From a virus: a DNA stretch of 39,815 bases. The position numbers and the translations under genes were made by a program. The notes below the pieces were generated by a model that was not told the origin of the DNA, made no database searches, and was given only the letters and a program-made list of their open reading frames with translations. Of the stretch, positions 8,781 through 16,864 are shown piece after piece. Where the stretch lies: positions 1 to 39,815 of IMG/VR virus record IMGVR_UViG_3300044998_000321. One strand, written 5' to 3'. The stretch's first letter is position 1, and every line of letters starts with the position of its first letter.

Positions 8781-9536
8781 TTATCCCTGAACGATCATCC
8801 GCCCGAACCGCCCCAGCGTGCCGGTTTCCGGCTTGGTCAGGTCCGCCAGCACCCGCCCGGACAACTCGAACTTCTGCAAGTCTTCGCTGATCAGCGACAG
8901 GTCCTTGGTGGGCTGAATCGCCACCCGGTAAAGATCGATGATCACCGGCTTGTTTCCATCGGCGGTGTTGATGCCGTCGAAGCGCAGCCACACCTCAGGC
9001 TGAGCGGACTTGAACATGGCCGTGCGCTTGGCCGAGCCGTAGGCATAGTCCACCTTGAACGGCTGGGTATAGGGACCGCCGGTGGTGATGTCATTGAAGG
9101 TAATGGCACCCTGGTTAGCGTGCACCGTGTACTGGGATGCCGGCAGTGTTTTCGGCGTACCGGTCGAATCTTTGATGACCACGCTGGAAATGAACTGATT
9201 GGCCAGCAGCCGCGTCTCGTTCGCGGCGATGCCGGTCGGCAGCGTCTCACCGGTCACGCTGCCGCTCGTGACGGTGGCCGTGGTGCCGTACAGCGATAGC
9301 TCCAGGTTCTCGGTGGAAAGATCCTCCAGCGCGCAGGAGAACTCGCCGTCCTTGCTTTTGATGATCTGCAAATCGGTGAGCCGCTGCCCGGAATAGCTCT
9401 CCTTGTGCTCGATCGTCTCCGTGTTCAGCGTGACCCTGAGGTCGGGCACGTTGCCCACCCAGCGCAGGGCCAGGGGGTTGCCGTTGGTATCCCGTTGGGC
9501 CAGGTACACGCGCCCTTGTCCAGAAAAATAGGCCAT
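8781..9536 (-). CDS. V: Major tail tube protein, lambda V-like
   Basis: A 251-aa protein beginning MAYFSGQGRVYLAQRD. The sequence resembles phage major tail tube proteins (TerL-portal-MCP-tube type siphophages), with NVPDLRVTLNTE and the GRVLADLTKPE C-terminal region. Positioned after the terminator U and before G/GT, the place of V in lambda. Hundreds of copies would build the tube. A clear purine-rich start region precedes ATG 9536 (GGAGAGAAG upstream). Confidence 0.9.
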   Translation of the reverse strand: MAYFSGQGRVYLAQRDTNGNPLALRWVGNVPDLRVTLNTETIEHKESYSGQRLTDLQIIKSKDGEFSCALEDLSTENLELSLYGTTATVTSGSVTGETLPTGIAANETRLLANQFISSVVIKDSTGTPKTLPASQYTVHANQGAITFNDITTGGPYTQPFKVDYAYGSAKRTAMFKSAQPEVWLRFDGINTADGNKPVIIDLYRVAIQPTKDLSLISEDLQKFELSGRVLADLTKPETGTLGRFGRMIVQG

Positions 9537-9547
9537 GGTCTTCTCTC

Positions 9548-9988
9548 CTATCCTTGAATGGTCAAATCAGTAATCATCGTGCGGTAGGTGATCTGGTAGC
9601 GCGCAGGAATCGAAACCACGTCCACCTCCAGCGCTTCGGACTGGTATTCGCATTCCGCCTCGGCCACACGAAGCGCCATCCCGCCGTGCATTTGAGGATC
9701 GGCCAGGATGGCCATGTGGGCCTTGCTGATCAGATCGTCTGCGGTAGCGAACGGGTCTGGCGTGGCGGCCTTCTTTGCGGCCACGGCCTCAATGCGGACG
9801 GTCAGCTTGCGCTCCATCCGGTCATTGCTCTGCCGCTCCGGCGCGTCGCCTTCGATGCTGAACAGGACTACTGGCGCTTTCTCGGTCTCGGTCGCATGAA
9901 CCGGCTGTCGCAACACCTGGACGGGCGCAATGGCCGCCTCCAGGGTGGCGATGCAACGGCGGACGATCTGCTCCCGGATGGACTGCAT
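9548..9988 (-). CDS. Tail terminator, lambda U-like
   Basis: A 146-aa protein (MQSIREQIVRRCIATLEAAI) with a strand-helix pattern of tail completion/terminator proteins. The ATG at 9988 overlaps the TGA of the preceding joining protein (TGATG). By position between head-tail joining protein and tube protein it should cap the finished tail. Assignment rests on size, order and weak pattern; a generic minor tail label is the alternative. Confidence 0.7.
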   Translation of the reverse strand: MQSIREQIVRRCIATLEAAIAPVQVLRQPVHATETEKAPVVLFSIEGDAPERQSNDRMERKLTVRIEAVAAKKAATPDPFATADDLISKAHMAILADPQMHGGMALRVAEAECEYQSEALEVDVVSIPARYQITYRTMITDLTIQG

Positions 9989-10281
9989 CAGGCCTCCCGC
10001 AGCTTGAACTGGACATCGCCGGCGTCCAGGTGATCCGCCTCGATTGCGGCCACCTCGAACCATTTGTCTCCCACCTGCACCGCATCCCCCACCTCCATGC
10101 CATCGGCATCGGCGGCGCAAACGCGTAACATGGGCGCGTAACCGGACAGCATGAGCGCATCCTCCGGCCTGGCGGTAAACACCGCATTCACCACCCGCGT
10201 AGGCCCGCCCGATGGGTTCAGCATGACGGGGCGTCCCAGGCGATGGAGGATGCGGGCGGTATGGGCGGCGAAATCAGTCAC
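9988..10281 (-). CDS. Head-tail joining protein (FII-like)
   Basis: A 97-aa protein starting from GTG 10281 (VTDFAAHTARILHRLGRP); no in-frame ATG fits, and the GTG follows the upstream stop by 8 bases. A beta-rich segment (MEVGDAVQVGDKWFEVAAIE) resembles FII-type neck proteins. It precedes the tail terminator with a 1-base overlap. The function is inferred mainly from order between capsid decoration and tail terminator. Confidence 0.68.
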   Translation of the reverse strand: MTDFAAHTARILHRLGRPVMLNPSGGPTRVVNAVFTARPEDALMLSGYAPMLRVCAADADGMEVGDAVQVGDKWFEVAAIEADHLDAGDVQFKLREA

Positions 10282-10289
10282 ATCAGCCC

Positions 10290-10634
10290 TCAGGTGCCGG
10301 CAGGCGTGCTGGCGCCCAGCAGCATCTTCACGGTGGGCGAGGGGTTGGCGGCGGCCTCCACGGCGATGCCCACGCACACCTGGCCGGTGGCCGTCTTGTT
10401 CACCACCTTGTTGGTGGCATCCCAGAACAAGCGATCACCCACGCTGATGGCCAGGGCCGAGGTCTTGGCGATCTCGACCACGCCTTTGACGCGGAAACTG
10501 CCCTCCGTGCCGTTTGCCACGTCGGTCTCGGCCACGCCGAACAGCGCGGCACCGAACAGGTGGCCGGTGCCGGCGGAAACGTTTGCGCTCGGGGTCAGGG
10601 CGAGGATTTCGCCGACTTGAACGTAGTTCTTCAT
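10290..10634 (-). CDS. DUF2190 capsid decoration-like protein
   Basis: A 114-aa protein (MKNYVQVGEILALTPSANVS) with the Val-Gly-Asp-Arg-Leu-Phe-Trp-Asp motif typical of the DUF2190 family, which is nearly always encoded beside the major capsid gene and is thought to decorate or stabilise the capsid. An AAGGA ribosome site precedes the ATG. It lies downstream of the capsid gene across a short hairpin-bearing gap. Confidence 0.82.
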   Translation of the reverse strand: MKNYVQVGEILALTPSANVSAGTGHLFGAALFGVAETDVANGTEGSFRVKGVVEIAKTSALAISVGDRLFWDATNKVVNKTATGQVCVGIAVEAAANPSPTVKMLLGASTPAGT

Positions 10635-10647
10635 GGTGCAGTCCTTT

Positions 10648-10672
10648 CAAAATGGCCCGCACGAGGCGGGCC
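10648..10672 (-). terminator. Hairpin after capsid gene (weak terminator or processing site)
   Basis: The minus strand has GGCCCGC / GCGGGCC arms (7 bp) with a 5-base loop followed by ATTTTG, starting 8 bases after the capsid stop. The U-run is short, so I infer partial termination or an mRNA 3-prime stabiliser that favours capsid production over downstream genes. Confidence 0.55.
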
Positions 10673-10679
10673 GTGAGGG

Positions 10680-11981
10680 TTAGACGCCGGTGGATTTGTA
10701 CAGGCCACGGTAGTCGATGGCCTTGGCCGCGAAATCCAGGCGGGCCTTGATCTCCATGCCATCCACCTCGAAGCCGTTGCGGGTCTCGATATAGACACCC
10801 TCATTGCCATCCAGGTAGCAATACTCGATGGTGTCGATGGTCATCGGATCGGCGGCCAGATACCAGGCCGAGGTGCTGGCGGCATCCAGGCGCGGCTCCA
10901 CGATCACCTGCAACGCGCTCTTGAAGGGGTTGATGTCGCTGGACTTGGCGCTGACGAAATCGGCGCTGGTGTACTGCTGCGCCACGGTCTCCTTGGCGGC
11001 GGGCACGATCAGGAAGGACGGCATCACGTTGATGAACTGGCCGTCCAGCGACTTCTGCACGCGCATCGCCGCGCGCCCGGCATCCAGGCCGGCCACCGAG
11101 ATGGCGCCGCTGCCCAGGTTGCCGTGATTGGCGTGGAACAGGGCCACGCCATCGGAGAGCGCGGGGTTGGAATTGATGATGCCCCAGACGATATCGGATT
11201 CCAGGTTCGCGGCGGCGCGGCCAAACTTGGCCGGCAGATCGGCAAAGGCGCCCAGGTCGTCATTGATCAGCGTCTGCCGGGTGATGGCGATGATGCGGCC
11301 ATAGGTGGCGAGCTGGTAGGTCTCCTTGCCCTCGCCGATGGTGCCGTAGGTGAACTCCCCGGCCTCGTTGACCTTCTTCAGTTGCGGCGCATCGCCGATC
11401 TGGCTGCGCTGGATCGCCTTGAAGTCGGGCGCGGTGGCCTGCTTGCAGAAAGGCTTGAAGGTCTGGGGCGCGGCCTCGTAACCGGCGCGCAGCGTCTTGT
11501 TCGCCACGTTGGCCAGGATGGCCGGGAAATCCGAGGTGGACAGGGCGCGCTGGGCCAGCGTCAGCTTGTCCATGCCGGTGGTCTTCACGCCTGCCCGCTC
11601 CAGCAGATCGCGGCCAATCTCCATCAGCGACAGGCCGCGATACTGCCGGCCTGCCTCGGTGAGCTTGACGCGGCCCGGGTTGGCGCGGTGCATGATGGCG
11701 TTTTCGACGGCCTCGCGGCGGGTCTCGGTCTCATCCACCACCGTCTCGATGTAGGGCATGGTGCGACCGGCATCGCGGGCGGCCAGCTTGTCGAGAATCT
11801 GCGCGCGGGCGGATTCGACGGTAACGCCACCGGAGATCAGCGACTCCGCCAGTTCAGGCAGGCCATGACGCTGGCACAGGGCGTTGATTTCAGAAACGCG
11901 GGCGCGCTCGGCGAGCGCGGCTTCGGCGCGAATGGCGTCGAGTTCGTGTGCGGCCGGGGCCGCAAGTGTGGCTTGGGACAT
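10680..11981 (-). CDS. Possible nested scaffold-capsid product from internal start
   Basis: In-frame ATG 11981 (MSQATLAAPAAHELDAIRAE) follows AGGAG (11992-11988) with a 6-base spacer, a stronger ribosome site than that of the full-length gene. The 433-aa product would contain the helical linker and capsid domain but no protease, analogous to lambda C/Nu3 nested starts. Direct evidence is only the Shine-Dalgarno match; the second product is inferred. Confidence 0.5.
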   Translation of the reverse strand: MSQATLAAPAAHELDAIRAEAALAERARVSEINALCQRHGLPELAESLISGGVTVESARAQILDKLAARDAGRTMPYIETVVDETETRREAVENAIMHRANPGRVKLTEAGRQYRGLSLMEIGRDLLERAGVKTTGMDKLTLAQRALSTSDFPAILANVANKTLRAGYEAAPQTFKPFCKQATAPDFKAIQRSQIGDAPQLKKVNEAGEFTYGTIGEGKETYQLATYGRIIAITRQTLINDDLGAFADLPAKFGRAAANLESDIVWGIINSNPALSDGVALFHANHGNLGSGAISVAGLDAGRAAMRVQKSLDGQFINVMPSFLIVPAAKETVAQQYTSADFVSAKSSDINPFKSALQVIVEPRLDAASTSAWYLAADPMTIDTIEYCYLDGNEGVYIETRNGFEVDGMEIKARLDFAAKAIDYRGLYKSTGV

Positions 11982-12563
11982 ATCAGTCTCCTGTTGATGG
12001 GCGGCTGCCAGATTCATGAATTCGCACGGGAACGTGCGCTGCTGAGTCTCGGCGGAGCGGATGCCGGCGCCGGCGTCGGCGGGAATCGGCACGATGGAAA
12101 GCTCCATCGGCTCCCAGTCCACGGCGCGATACACCGGCACATCCAATTCTTCGATCTGGTATTTGCGCACGGCATAGCCCACGCTGATATTGCGCAGGAT
12201 GCCGGCCTTCACATCGGCGACGATGGGGGCCACGTCCTCCCGAGTGGAAAAGCGCACCGTAGCGCGGCCATTGCCATCCTCGATCCAGGCGCGTTCCACC
12301 ACGCCGATGACATCGGCCAGGGAACTGGCCGAATGGGTGTTGAGCAGCGGCGCACCGTTGTTCAGCCGCGAAAGATCCACATGGCCTGGTTCCAGGGACA
12401 ACTCCTCGTCGTACTTGCGTCCCGTCCAGAAATCCATGCGCCGCACGCGGGCGCCGGTCGTCCAGACCAGATCGACCCGGGTGACGCCATCGCCATCGAT
12501 CTGCATCGTCTCCGGCGCAAAGCTCGCCTCGCGGCACTGAAGCGGAAGATCTCGAATGTTCAT
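10680..12563 (-). CDS. Prohead protease-major capsid protein fusion
   Basis: A 627-aa fusion. Residues 1 to about 185 form a prohead protease (LLNTHSASSLADVIGVVE carries the likely catalytic His; the GILRNISVGYAVRKYQ segment is typical). Residues about 195-290 are a helical, Ala/Glu-rich scaffold-like linker, and about 290-627 a Mu-gpT-like major capsid domain (FHANHGNLGSGAISVAGLDA). This fused architecture is known in several phage groups. ATG 12563 (MNIRDLPL) is preferred; an ATG 14 codons upstream is possible. An internal ATG with a strong ribosome site (11981) may give a protease-free product. Confidence 0.9.
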   Translation of the reverse strand: MNIRDLPLQCREASFAPETMQIDGDGVTRVDLVWTTGARVRRMDFWTGRKYDEELSLEPGHVDLSRLNNGAPLLNTHSASSLADVIGVVERAWIEDGNGRATVRFSTREDVAPIVADVKAGILRNISVGYAVRKYQIEELDVPVYRAVDWEPMELSIVPIPADAGAGIRSAETQQRTFPCEFMNLAAAHQQETDMSQATLAAPAAHELDAIRAEAALAERARVSEINALCQRHGLPELAESLISGGVTVESARAQILDKLAARDAGRTMPYIETVVDETETRREAVENAIMHRANPGRVKLTEAGRQYRGLSLMEIGRDLLERAGVKTTGMDKLTLAQRALSTSDFPAILANVANKTLRAGYEAAPQTFKPFCKQATAPDFKAIQRSQIGDAPQLKKVNEAGEFTYGTIGEGKETYQLATYGRIIAITRQTLINDDLGAFADLPAKFGRAAANLESDIVWGIINSNPALSDGVALFHANHGNLGSGAISVAGLDAGRAAMRVQKSLDGQFINVMPSFLIVPAAKETVAQQYTSADFVSAKSSDINPFKSALQVIVEPRLDAASTSAWYLAADPMTIDTIEYCYLDGNEGVYIETRNGFEVDGMEIKARLDFAAKAIDYRGLYKSTGV

Positions 12564-12587
12564 GGCCTGCCTATCCTGTTGAAGTTG

Positions 12588-12638
12588 CCAGTACGCTAGC
12601 TGCATGGGAAAACCGCTTTAAGGCAAAACGTGAAAAAA
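12588..12638 (-). promoter_or_regulatory. Bipartite repeat element, copy 1 (upstream of capsid gene)
   Basis: On the plus strand CCAGTACGCTA (12588-12598), 20 unrelated bases, then TAAGGCAAAACGTGAAAAAA (12619-12638). Copy 2 at 14401-14451 matches 9/11 and 19/20 bases with an identical 20-base spacing. Both copies lie in intergenic gaps of the head module. Identical spacing between two conserved blocks suggests a protein-bound regulatory site or promoter read on the minus strand. Confidence 0.65.
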
Positions 12639-12641
12639 TTT

Positions 12642-14192
12642 TCAGGTGTGGCTGCGCGCATCGTCCGCTTTGCGCTTTGGCTTCTGCGGCTCCGTCGGCG
12701 GCGCGGATGTGGCCTGGGCGGCGGCCTTGTTCTTGAGGAAGCCCAGATACTCCAGCGCCCCGGAGGCCTTGAGCTTCTCGTAGTCCCGGCCCAACTCCGC
12801 GAACACCGCATCCGGGTTGTAGCCGCGCTGCCGCAACTTCTCCGAGATCGACGACAGACCGGCGGCGATCTCGGCTGCATCCGCTTCCACGTCCTGCACC
12901 GGGTTGATGTAGTCCCACTTGGGCGTCGTCCACTCCACCGCGTAGTCCGCGCGCGGAATCTTCCCTGCCAGCACGGCGGCATCCACGAAGGCCCGCCAGA
13001 TCGGGGTGAGCAGGCGCGGCACGATCACATGCCACTGCCGCTGCTCGGCACTGCGGCGGAACTCCAGCATGCCGACACGGGCACTGCTGAAATTCACCTG
13101 GCTCAAATCGCCCGTCAGCATCTCATAGGTCACGCCGGTGCCGGCGGCGATGGCGTAGAGCTGGGTGCGGATGTAGTTCTCGTAACCGGGCGCGGCGGTC
13201 GGCTCGGCCACGGTGACGCTCTGCCCGTTGGTGGCCAGCACCGCGCCGGGCTTGAGCGTGCCCAGGTTGCCCAGCGCCGCGCGCGTGGCCGCCGCACCGG
13301 AAGATTCTCCCTCGGCAGGTATGGCAAAATCCGTGCCATCGCCGCTGATGAACACGCTCATCAGCGCCTCATTCTGTTTGCGCGCCAGTTCCGCATCCTC
13401 GTAGATTTGCAGATCCCGCAGCCGGGCAATCACCGGCGCAAAGCGGGTGATCCCGCGTGCTTGTCCAGGACGTTCGGGCGCGAACAGGTGGATGACATAA
13501 CGCGCATCGTGCCGGCGCGACTGAGTTCCGGCCAGCAGGCTGGAAAACGTCGCTTCTCCTGGATGCACGTCATGCAGCCAGTAGGCCGCCACGCGCCCGA
13601 GCACATCGAACTCCACGCCGCCAACGATGCGACCGCCGTTCCTCAGCTCCCCATTTTTGCTGCTATCTAGGTAGTCGATCTCCAGCACTTGCACTTGTAT
13701 AGGGACCGGCAGGCCATCCTCCGGGCGACGCGCCCGCAGGCGCAGCAGCACCTCGCCGTCCTGCTCCATGGCGCGGTAGGCCAGGGCCTCGATGCCGTAA
13801 AAATCCGTGCCGCCATCGGCGTCGGCCACCTGGGACCATTCCTGCCACAGCGCATCCAGCACCGCGCGCGTTTTCTCATCGCTCGCCCGGCTCGAAGGCG
13901 TGATCCCCTCGCCGATGACGTTGCTCACAAGGCAGGACAGCGCCTTGGCCGCGTAGGGATTGTTCTGCACCAGGGCGCGGGCCCGCGCGCGCAGCATGGG
14001 CGCATCGGCGCGGTGGTCGGCATTGGCGCTGGCCCCGGAGCGGCGCGGAACCCAGCCATCCGCGGCCACGTTCGCCCCCTCATAGGCCCGCACCTTGGCC
14101 AGGGCCCGGCGCGCCAGGGCCCGGCGCAACCCGGCGGAAGGGTTGATCCATCCCACGACCTTATCGATCAGCGAGTAAGCCGGAGCGGCCAT
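12642..14192 (-). CDS. Portal protein, lambda B family
   Basis: A 516-aa portal protein, the dodecameric vertex through which DNA is packaged. The N-terminus (MAAPAYSLIDKVVGWINPSA) and motifs RARARALVQNNPYAAKALSC and TYEMLTGDLSQVNFSSARVG are characteristic of the lambda-type portal family (PF05136). The C-terminus is basic (PQKPKRKADDARSHT). ATG 14192 overlaps the gpW stop (TGATG). Neighbours gpW and protease-capsid fusion are the expected head partners. Confidence 0.95.
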   Translation of the reverse strand: MAAPAYSLIDKVVGWINPSAGLRRALARRALAKVRAYEGANVAADGWVPRRSGASANADHRADAPMLRARARALVQNNPYAAKALSCLVSNVIGEGITPSSRASDEKTRAVLDALWQEWSQVADADGGTDFYGIEALAYRAMEQDGEVLLRLRARRPEDGLPVPIQVQVLEIDYLDSSKNGELRNGGRIVGGVEFDVLGRVAAYWLHDVHPGEATFSSLLAGTQSRRHDARYVIHLFAPERPGQARGITRFAPVIARLRDLQIYEDAELARKQNEALMSVFISGDGTDFAIPAEGESSGAAATRAALGNLGTLKPGAVLATNGQSVTVAEPTAAPGYENYIRTQLYAIAAGTGVTYEMLTGDLSQVNFSSARVGMLEFRRSAEQRQWHVIVPRLLTPIWRAFVDAAVLAGKIPRADYAVEWTTPKWDYINPVQDVEADAAEIAAGLSSISEKLRQRGYNPDAVFAELGRDYEKLKASGALEYLGFLKNKAAAQATSAPPTEPQKPKRKADDARSHT

Positions 14193-14398
14193 CAATCGCG
14201 CCTCCCCGCCGGCGTGAAATAGAACACGCTACGCCGGCGCCCGGACTGGGCCGCCAGCACGCTCGCCACATGCTCCCGGGCGCGCTTGAGCTCGGTAATG
14301 GAGCGATAGGTGACGGACTTGCCGTCCACCGTCACCGTCAGCTCAGCGCTGGCGATGGCGGCATCGAGGGCGTCCAGATCGGATTGAGAGAGTGCCAT
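14192..14398 (-). CDS. W: gpW-like head completion protein
   Basis: A 68-aa protein (MALSQSDLDALDAAIASAEL) with the gpW signature VDGKSVTYRSITELKRAREH, a two-helix, one-hairpin fold that attaches the tail knob to the portal. The length equals lambda W (68 aa). The start ATG 14398 lies two bases from the end of bipartite element copy 2; a GTG three codons upstream overlaps that element. The stop overlaps the portal start. Confidence 0.88.
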   Translation of the reverse strand: MALSQSDLDALDAAIASAELTVTVDGKSVTYRSITELKRAREHVASVLAAQSGRRRSVFYFTPAGRRD

Positions 14399-14400
14399 GC

Positions 14401-14451
14401 CCGGCACGCTAACGACTCCGCCAGGGAGAAGTAAGGCAAAAAGTGAAAAAA
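14401..14451 (-). promoter_or_regulatory. Bipartite repeat element, copy 2 (between Mor and gpW genes)
   Basis: On the plus strand CCGGCACGCTA (14401-14411), 20 bases, TAAGGCAAAAAGTGAAAAAA (14432-14451). It begins two bases after the Mor stop. See copy 1 at 12588-12638. Beside an activator gene, it is a candidate site for that activator; this is inference. Confidence 0.65.
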
Positions 14452-14452
14452 A

Positions 14453-14737
14453 TCATTTGCCCGCCATCTTCAAGTGCCGGTACACGGTGACGAGCCCGAC
14501 ATCCAGTTCACGCGCGATCTCGCGCGCGTTACGGCCATTGAATCGCCGCCGCACTTCCTCGGCCATGAGGCGGCGTTCGATGGAGCGCTTGCCGATATAG
14601 ACGCGGTTCCCGTTCCAGGCCTGGGCCACGTCCGCAACGATCTCCGCACCCACGAGCCGCGCCGTCTCCTGGCTCACACCAAGCCCCATCAGCGTCTTCT
14701 CGATGCGCGCCTGCATGTCTTCGACGAAATCACACAT
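14453..14737 (-). CDS. Mor-family transcription activator
   Basis: A 94-aa protein (MCDFVEDMQARIEKTLMGLG) with an N-terminal dimerisation region and a C-terminal helix-turn-helix (FNGRNAREIARELDVGLVTV), matching the Mor activator family of Mu, which switches on middle transcription. Start 14737 has GAGG six to seven bases upstream; the longer ATG at 14752 overlaps TerL but lacks this site. Location inside the head operon, between TerL and gpW, suggests a late-gene booster acting on the flanking bipartite elements. Confidence 0.85.
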   Translation of the reverse strand: MCDFVEDMQARIEKTLMGLGVSQETARLVGAEIVADVAQAWNGNRVYIGKRSIERRLMAEEVRRRFNGRNAREIARELDVGLVTVYRHLKMAGK

Positions 14738-14745
14738 CTTGCACC

Positions 14746-16638
14746 TCACCATGTCCTGGTAAACCTGCGCTGCTGCGCCCTCGCATCCGCTGAGGTCGCC
14801 ACAGGCTTCGCCACCGCCTTCACCAGATCGGAAGCGCCGGCCTTTTCCGACTCCCTCCGCGCCATGAAGGCCGCCGGGTCGATCTTCGAGAGGCGAAACC
14901 CCGCCAGCGCGTACTTCCAGCAGTCAAAGGCCTCGTTCCTCACCCGGGTCTGCTGCCATTCCCGCACCAGCTTCCCTTTCACCGTCTTTTCCACCAGCCG
15001 GTTGCTGGTGAGCTGGGCGAAGAACTCGTCATCGAAGGCCGCCTCGCCCTGGGGGAAGTGCAGATAGCCAGGGCGCCCCTGGCCGGGTGGGGGCGGCTCC
15101 AGCTTCAGCCGCTGGGTGAGCAGGGCCTTGGCCGCCTCGTCCGACACCAGGAAGGGCGAAAAGCCCTTCTTGCGCTTCTTGCGCAGGCGGCGACGGCGGG
15201 CCTCATCGTCTTCCACCAGGGTCATGCCGCGCCCCTCCACGCCCTTGCACACGTACAGCCAGGGCCGGCGGCGGGCGAACTCATAGACCTGATCGGCGTT
15301 GTAGCCAGAGTCGATACCGCCGCAGTCCGGCGCGATGTCTTCGATCTGCTCCGCCAGCTCGTCCCAGGGGTCTCGTCCCGCCGTGTCGCCCGCCACGATC
15401 ACATGATCGATGGCCCAACATTCCTCCCCCTGGCCGAACTCCACCACCAGCATTTCGATGCGGTCCTTCTGCACGTCGATCCCCACCGAGCGCACGCGGC
15501 GCGGCATGTCCGCCGGGTAGGGCTCCAGCCGGGCCAGGATGGAGAGCGGGTCCACCGCCTCGCCGCGTTCCTCCCACGGCTCCCCCAGGTTGGTATTGAT
15601 GAAGGCCCGCAGGGTGGCGGTGTTCTCCTGGGCCGCCAGCCACCCGGCCACCAGATCCCGCCAACTCGGCCCCAGGCCGATGGGCGCATACAGCGCGCTG
15701 ATGTGATAGCCGCGCCGGGCCCGCTCCGGGTAGCGGGCAATCCAGCGGCCCTGGGCCAGCATGCGCGGCTTGTCGTGCTCCTGGATTTCCCCGCCGCAGC
15801 CTCGACAGACATAGCGCACGCTGACGATCTCGTCCTGGCCGCCCTCCTGGCCTTGCACCACAGACCACTTCAAGCCATGGTCTGTGTTGGGCCCGCCCCA
15901 TTCCAGGGGCTGGAACTCGCCACAGTGAGGGCAGGGCACGTGATACCGCCGCTGATCGCTCCGCTCCCACTGCCGGTGGATCAGACCGCCTTTCAGTGTC
16001 GGCGTGCTGATGTAGCAGCGCAGCGCCCGGGGAAAGGCCTTCGTGCGCCCCTCGGCCAGGGTAATGATGTCCCCTTCCTCGCCGATCTCCTCCGGGAAGC
16101 GGTCCAGGTCGTCCAGGATGATGGTCTTGACCGACTTCTGCGCGTAGCTGTTGGCCGAATTGCCCCCGGCCAGGAACAGCACCCCGCCGGGGAAGTCGAT
16201 CAGGTCCTGCCGGTTGGCCGCATCCCGGCTACGGATGCCGCCCAGCAGGTCGCGGATGATGGGCGTCTCCTGGAGCAGCGGGTTGAGCTTCTGCACCTTC
16301 CAGGAATCCCGCGATTCGATGGTGGGCATCATCACCATCACCGGCGCCGGGGCGTGCTCCATGATGTAGCCCAGGGCGTTCACCACCGCCTCGGTAACGC
16401 CCACCTGGGAGGACTTCATCACCACCAGGTCCCGCACCCGCGAATGCATGGAGAAGCAATCCATGATCTCCCGCAGGATGGGATTCCTCGCCGTGCGCCA
16501 ACGCCCCCGCTCGCTGGACTGCTTGCCCGACAGGATGCGGTGATCGTCCGCCCACTGGGATACCGACAACGCCCGGCGCGGAGCAACCGCGTGACGCAGG
16601 ACGGAAAAACAGTGCTTGAGATGTTCCGGCGCGCCCAT
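14746..16638 (-). CDS. A: Terminase large subunit, lambda GpA family
   Basis: A 630-aa packaging motor and nuclease. The N-terminal ATPase has a deviant Walker A (MKSSQVGVTE, residues 74-83) and Walker B (IILDDLD, about 173-179). A zinc-binding insert (CPHCGEF to CRGCGGE, about 233-285) and a C-terminal RNase H-like nuclease (SVGIDVQKDRIEML; GIDSGYNADQV) follow. The GpA family makes staggered cos cuts in lambda. The ATG lies 11 bases after a GGAGG embedded in the 3-prime arm of a terminator-like hairpin (16644-16678), so expression may be structure-controlled. Confidence 0.95.
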   Translation of the reverse strand: MGAPEHLKHCFSVLRHAVAPRRALSVSQWADDHRILSGKQSSERGRWRTARNPILREIMDCFSMHSRVRDLVVMKSSQVGVTEAVVNALGYIMEHAPAPVMVMMPTIESRDSWKVQKLNPLLQETPIIRDLLGGIRSRDAANRQDLIDFPGGVLFLAGGNSANSYAQKSVKTIILDDLDRFPEEIGEEGDIITLAEGRTKAFPRALRCYISTPTLKGGLIHRQWERSDQRRYHVPCPHCGEFQPLEWGGPNTDHGLKWSVVQGQEGGQDEIVSVRYVCRGCGGEIQEHDKPRMLAQGRWIARYPERARRGYHISALYAPIGLGPSWRDLVAGWLAAQENTATLRAFINTNLGEPWEERGEAVDPLSILARLEPYPADMPRRVRSVGIDVQKDRIEMLVVEFGQGEECWAIDHVIVAGDTAGRDPWDELAEQIEDIAPDCGGIDSGYNADQVYEFARRRPWLYVCKGVEGRGMTLVEDDEARRRRLRKKRKKGFSPFLVSDEAAKALLTQRLKLEPPPPGQGRPGYLHFPQGEAAFDDEFFAQLTSNRLVEKTVKGKLVREWQQTRVRNEAFDCWKYALAGFRLSKIDPAAFMARRESEKAGASDLVKAVAKPVATSADARAQQRRFTRTW

Positions 16639-16643
16639 GTACG

Positions 16644-16678
16644 AAAAAACCTCCTTCGAGATTTCGAGGAGGCCTTTT
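16644..16678 (-). terminator. Terminator-like hairpin enclosing the terL ribosome site
   Basis: Minus strand: CCTCCTCGA, loop AATC, TCGAAGGAGG (one bulged A), then TTTTTT. The right arm contains the GGAGG that should serve terL. AAAA on the other side makes the structure terminator-like on both strands. It could attenuate transcription into terL or hide its ribosome site. Confidence 0.72.
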
Positions 16679-16728
16679 CGGGCGGCGCGTCTTGCGAGTT
16701 GCCGCCGGGCGTGCTCGGGTTGCGGTGC

Positions 16729-16836
16729 TTACTGCGCTTTCTGCTTCATCGCCTCTAGCCATTCTTCCCAGGCCTTGATCATGCCCTTGGCCAGACGGAT
16801 GAGCTGCTCATGCAATTTCAGTTTCGCGCTGTCCAT
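16729..16836 (-). CDS. Small hypothetical protein (35 aa)
   Basis: MDSAKLKLHEQLIRLAKGMI then a Trp/Glu/Lys-rich amphipathic helix ending EAMKQKAQ. GGAG lies 7 bases before ATG 16836; an in-frame ATG five codons upstream is an alternative. Not recognised. It lies between the methyltransferase and TerL. The amphipathic helical character and good ribosome site support a real microprotein; function unknown. Confidence 0.55.
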   Translation of the reverse strand: MDSAKLKLHEQLIRLAKGMIKAWEEWLEAMKQKAQ

Positions 16837-16864
16837 CGATGTCTCCATCATCCTGTTTTCCCAT

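Noticed and set aside
12588-14451. Sigma-54 promoters in the bipartite elements
   Set aside because: The CAC and TTGC parts are spaced 2 bases too close for the -24/-12 pattern.
14746-16638. Mu-like transposable phage because of the Mor and gpT-like capsid genes
   Set aside because: No MuA/MuB-type transposase is present; the portal, TerL and tail are lambda-like.
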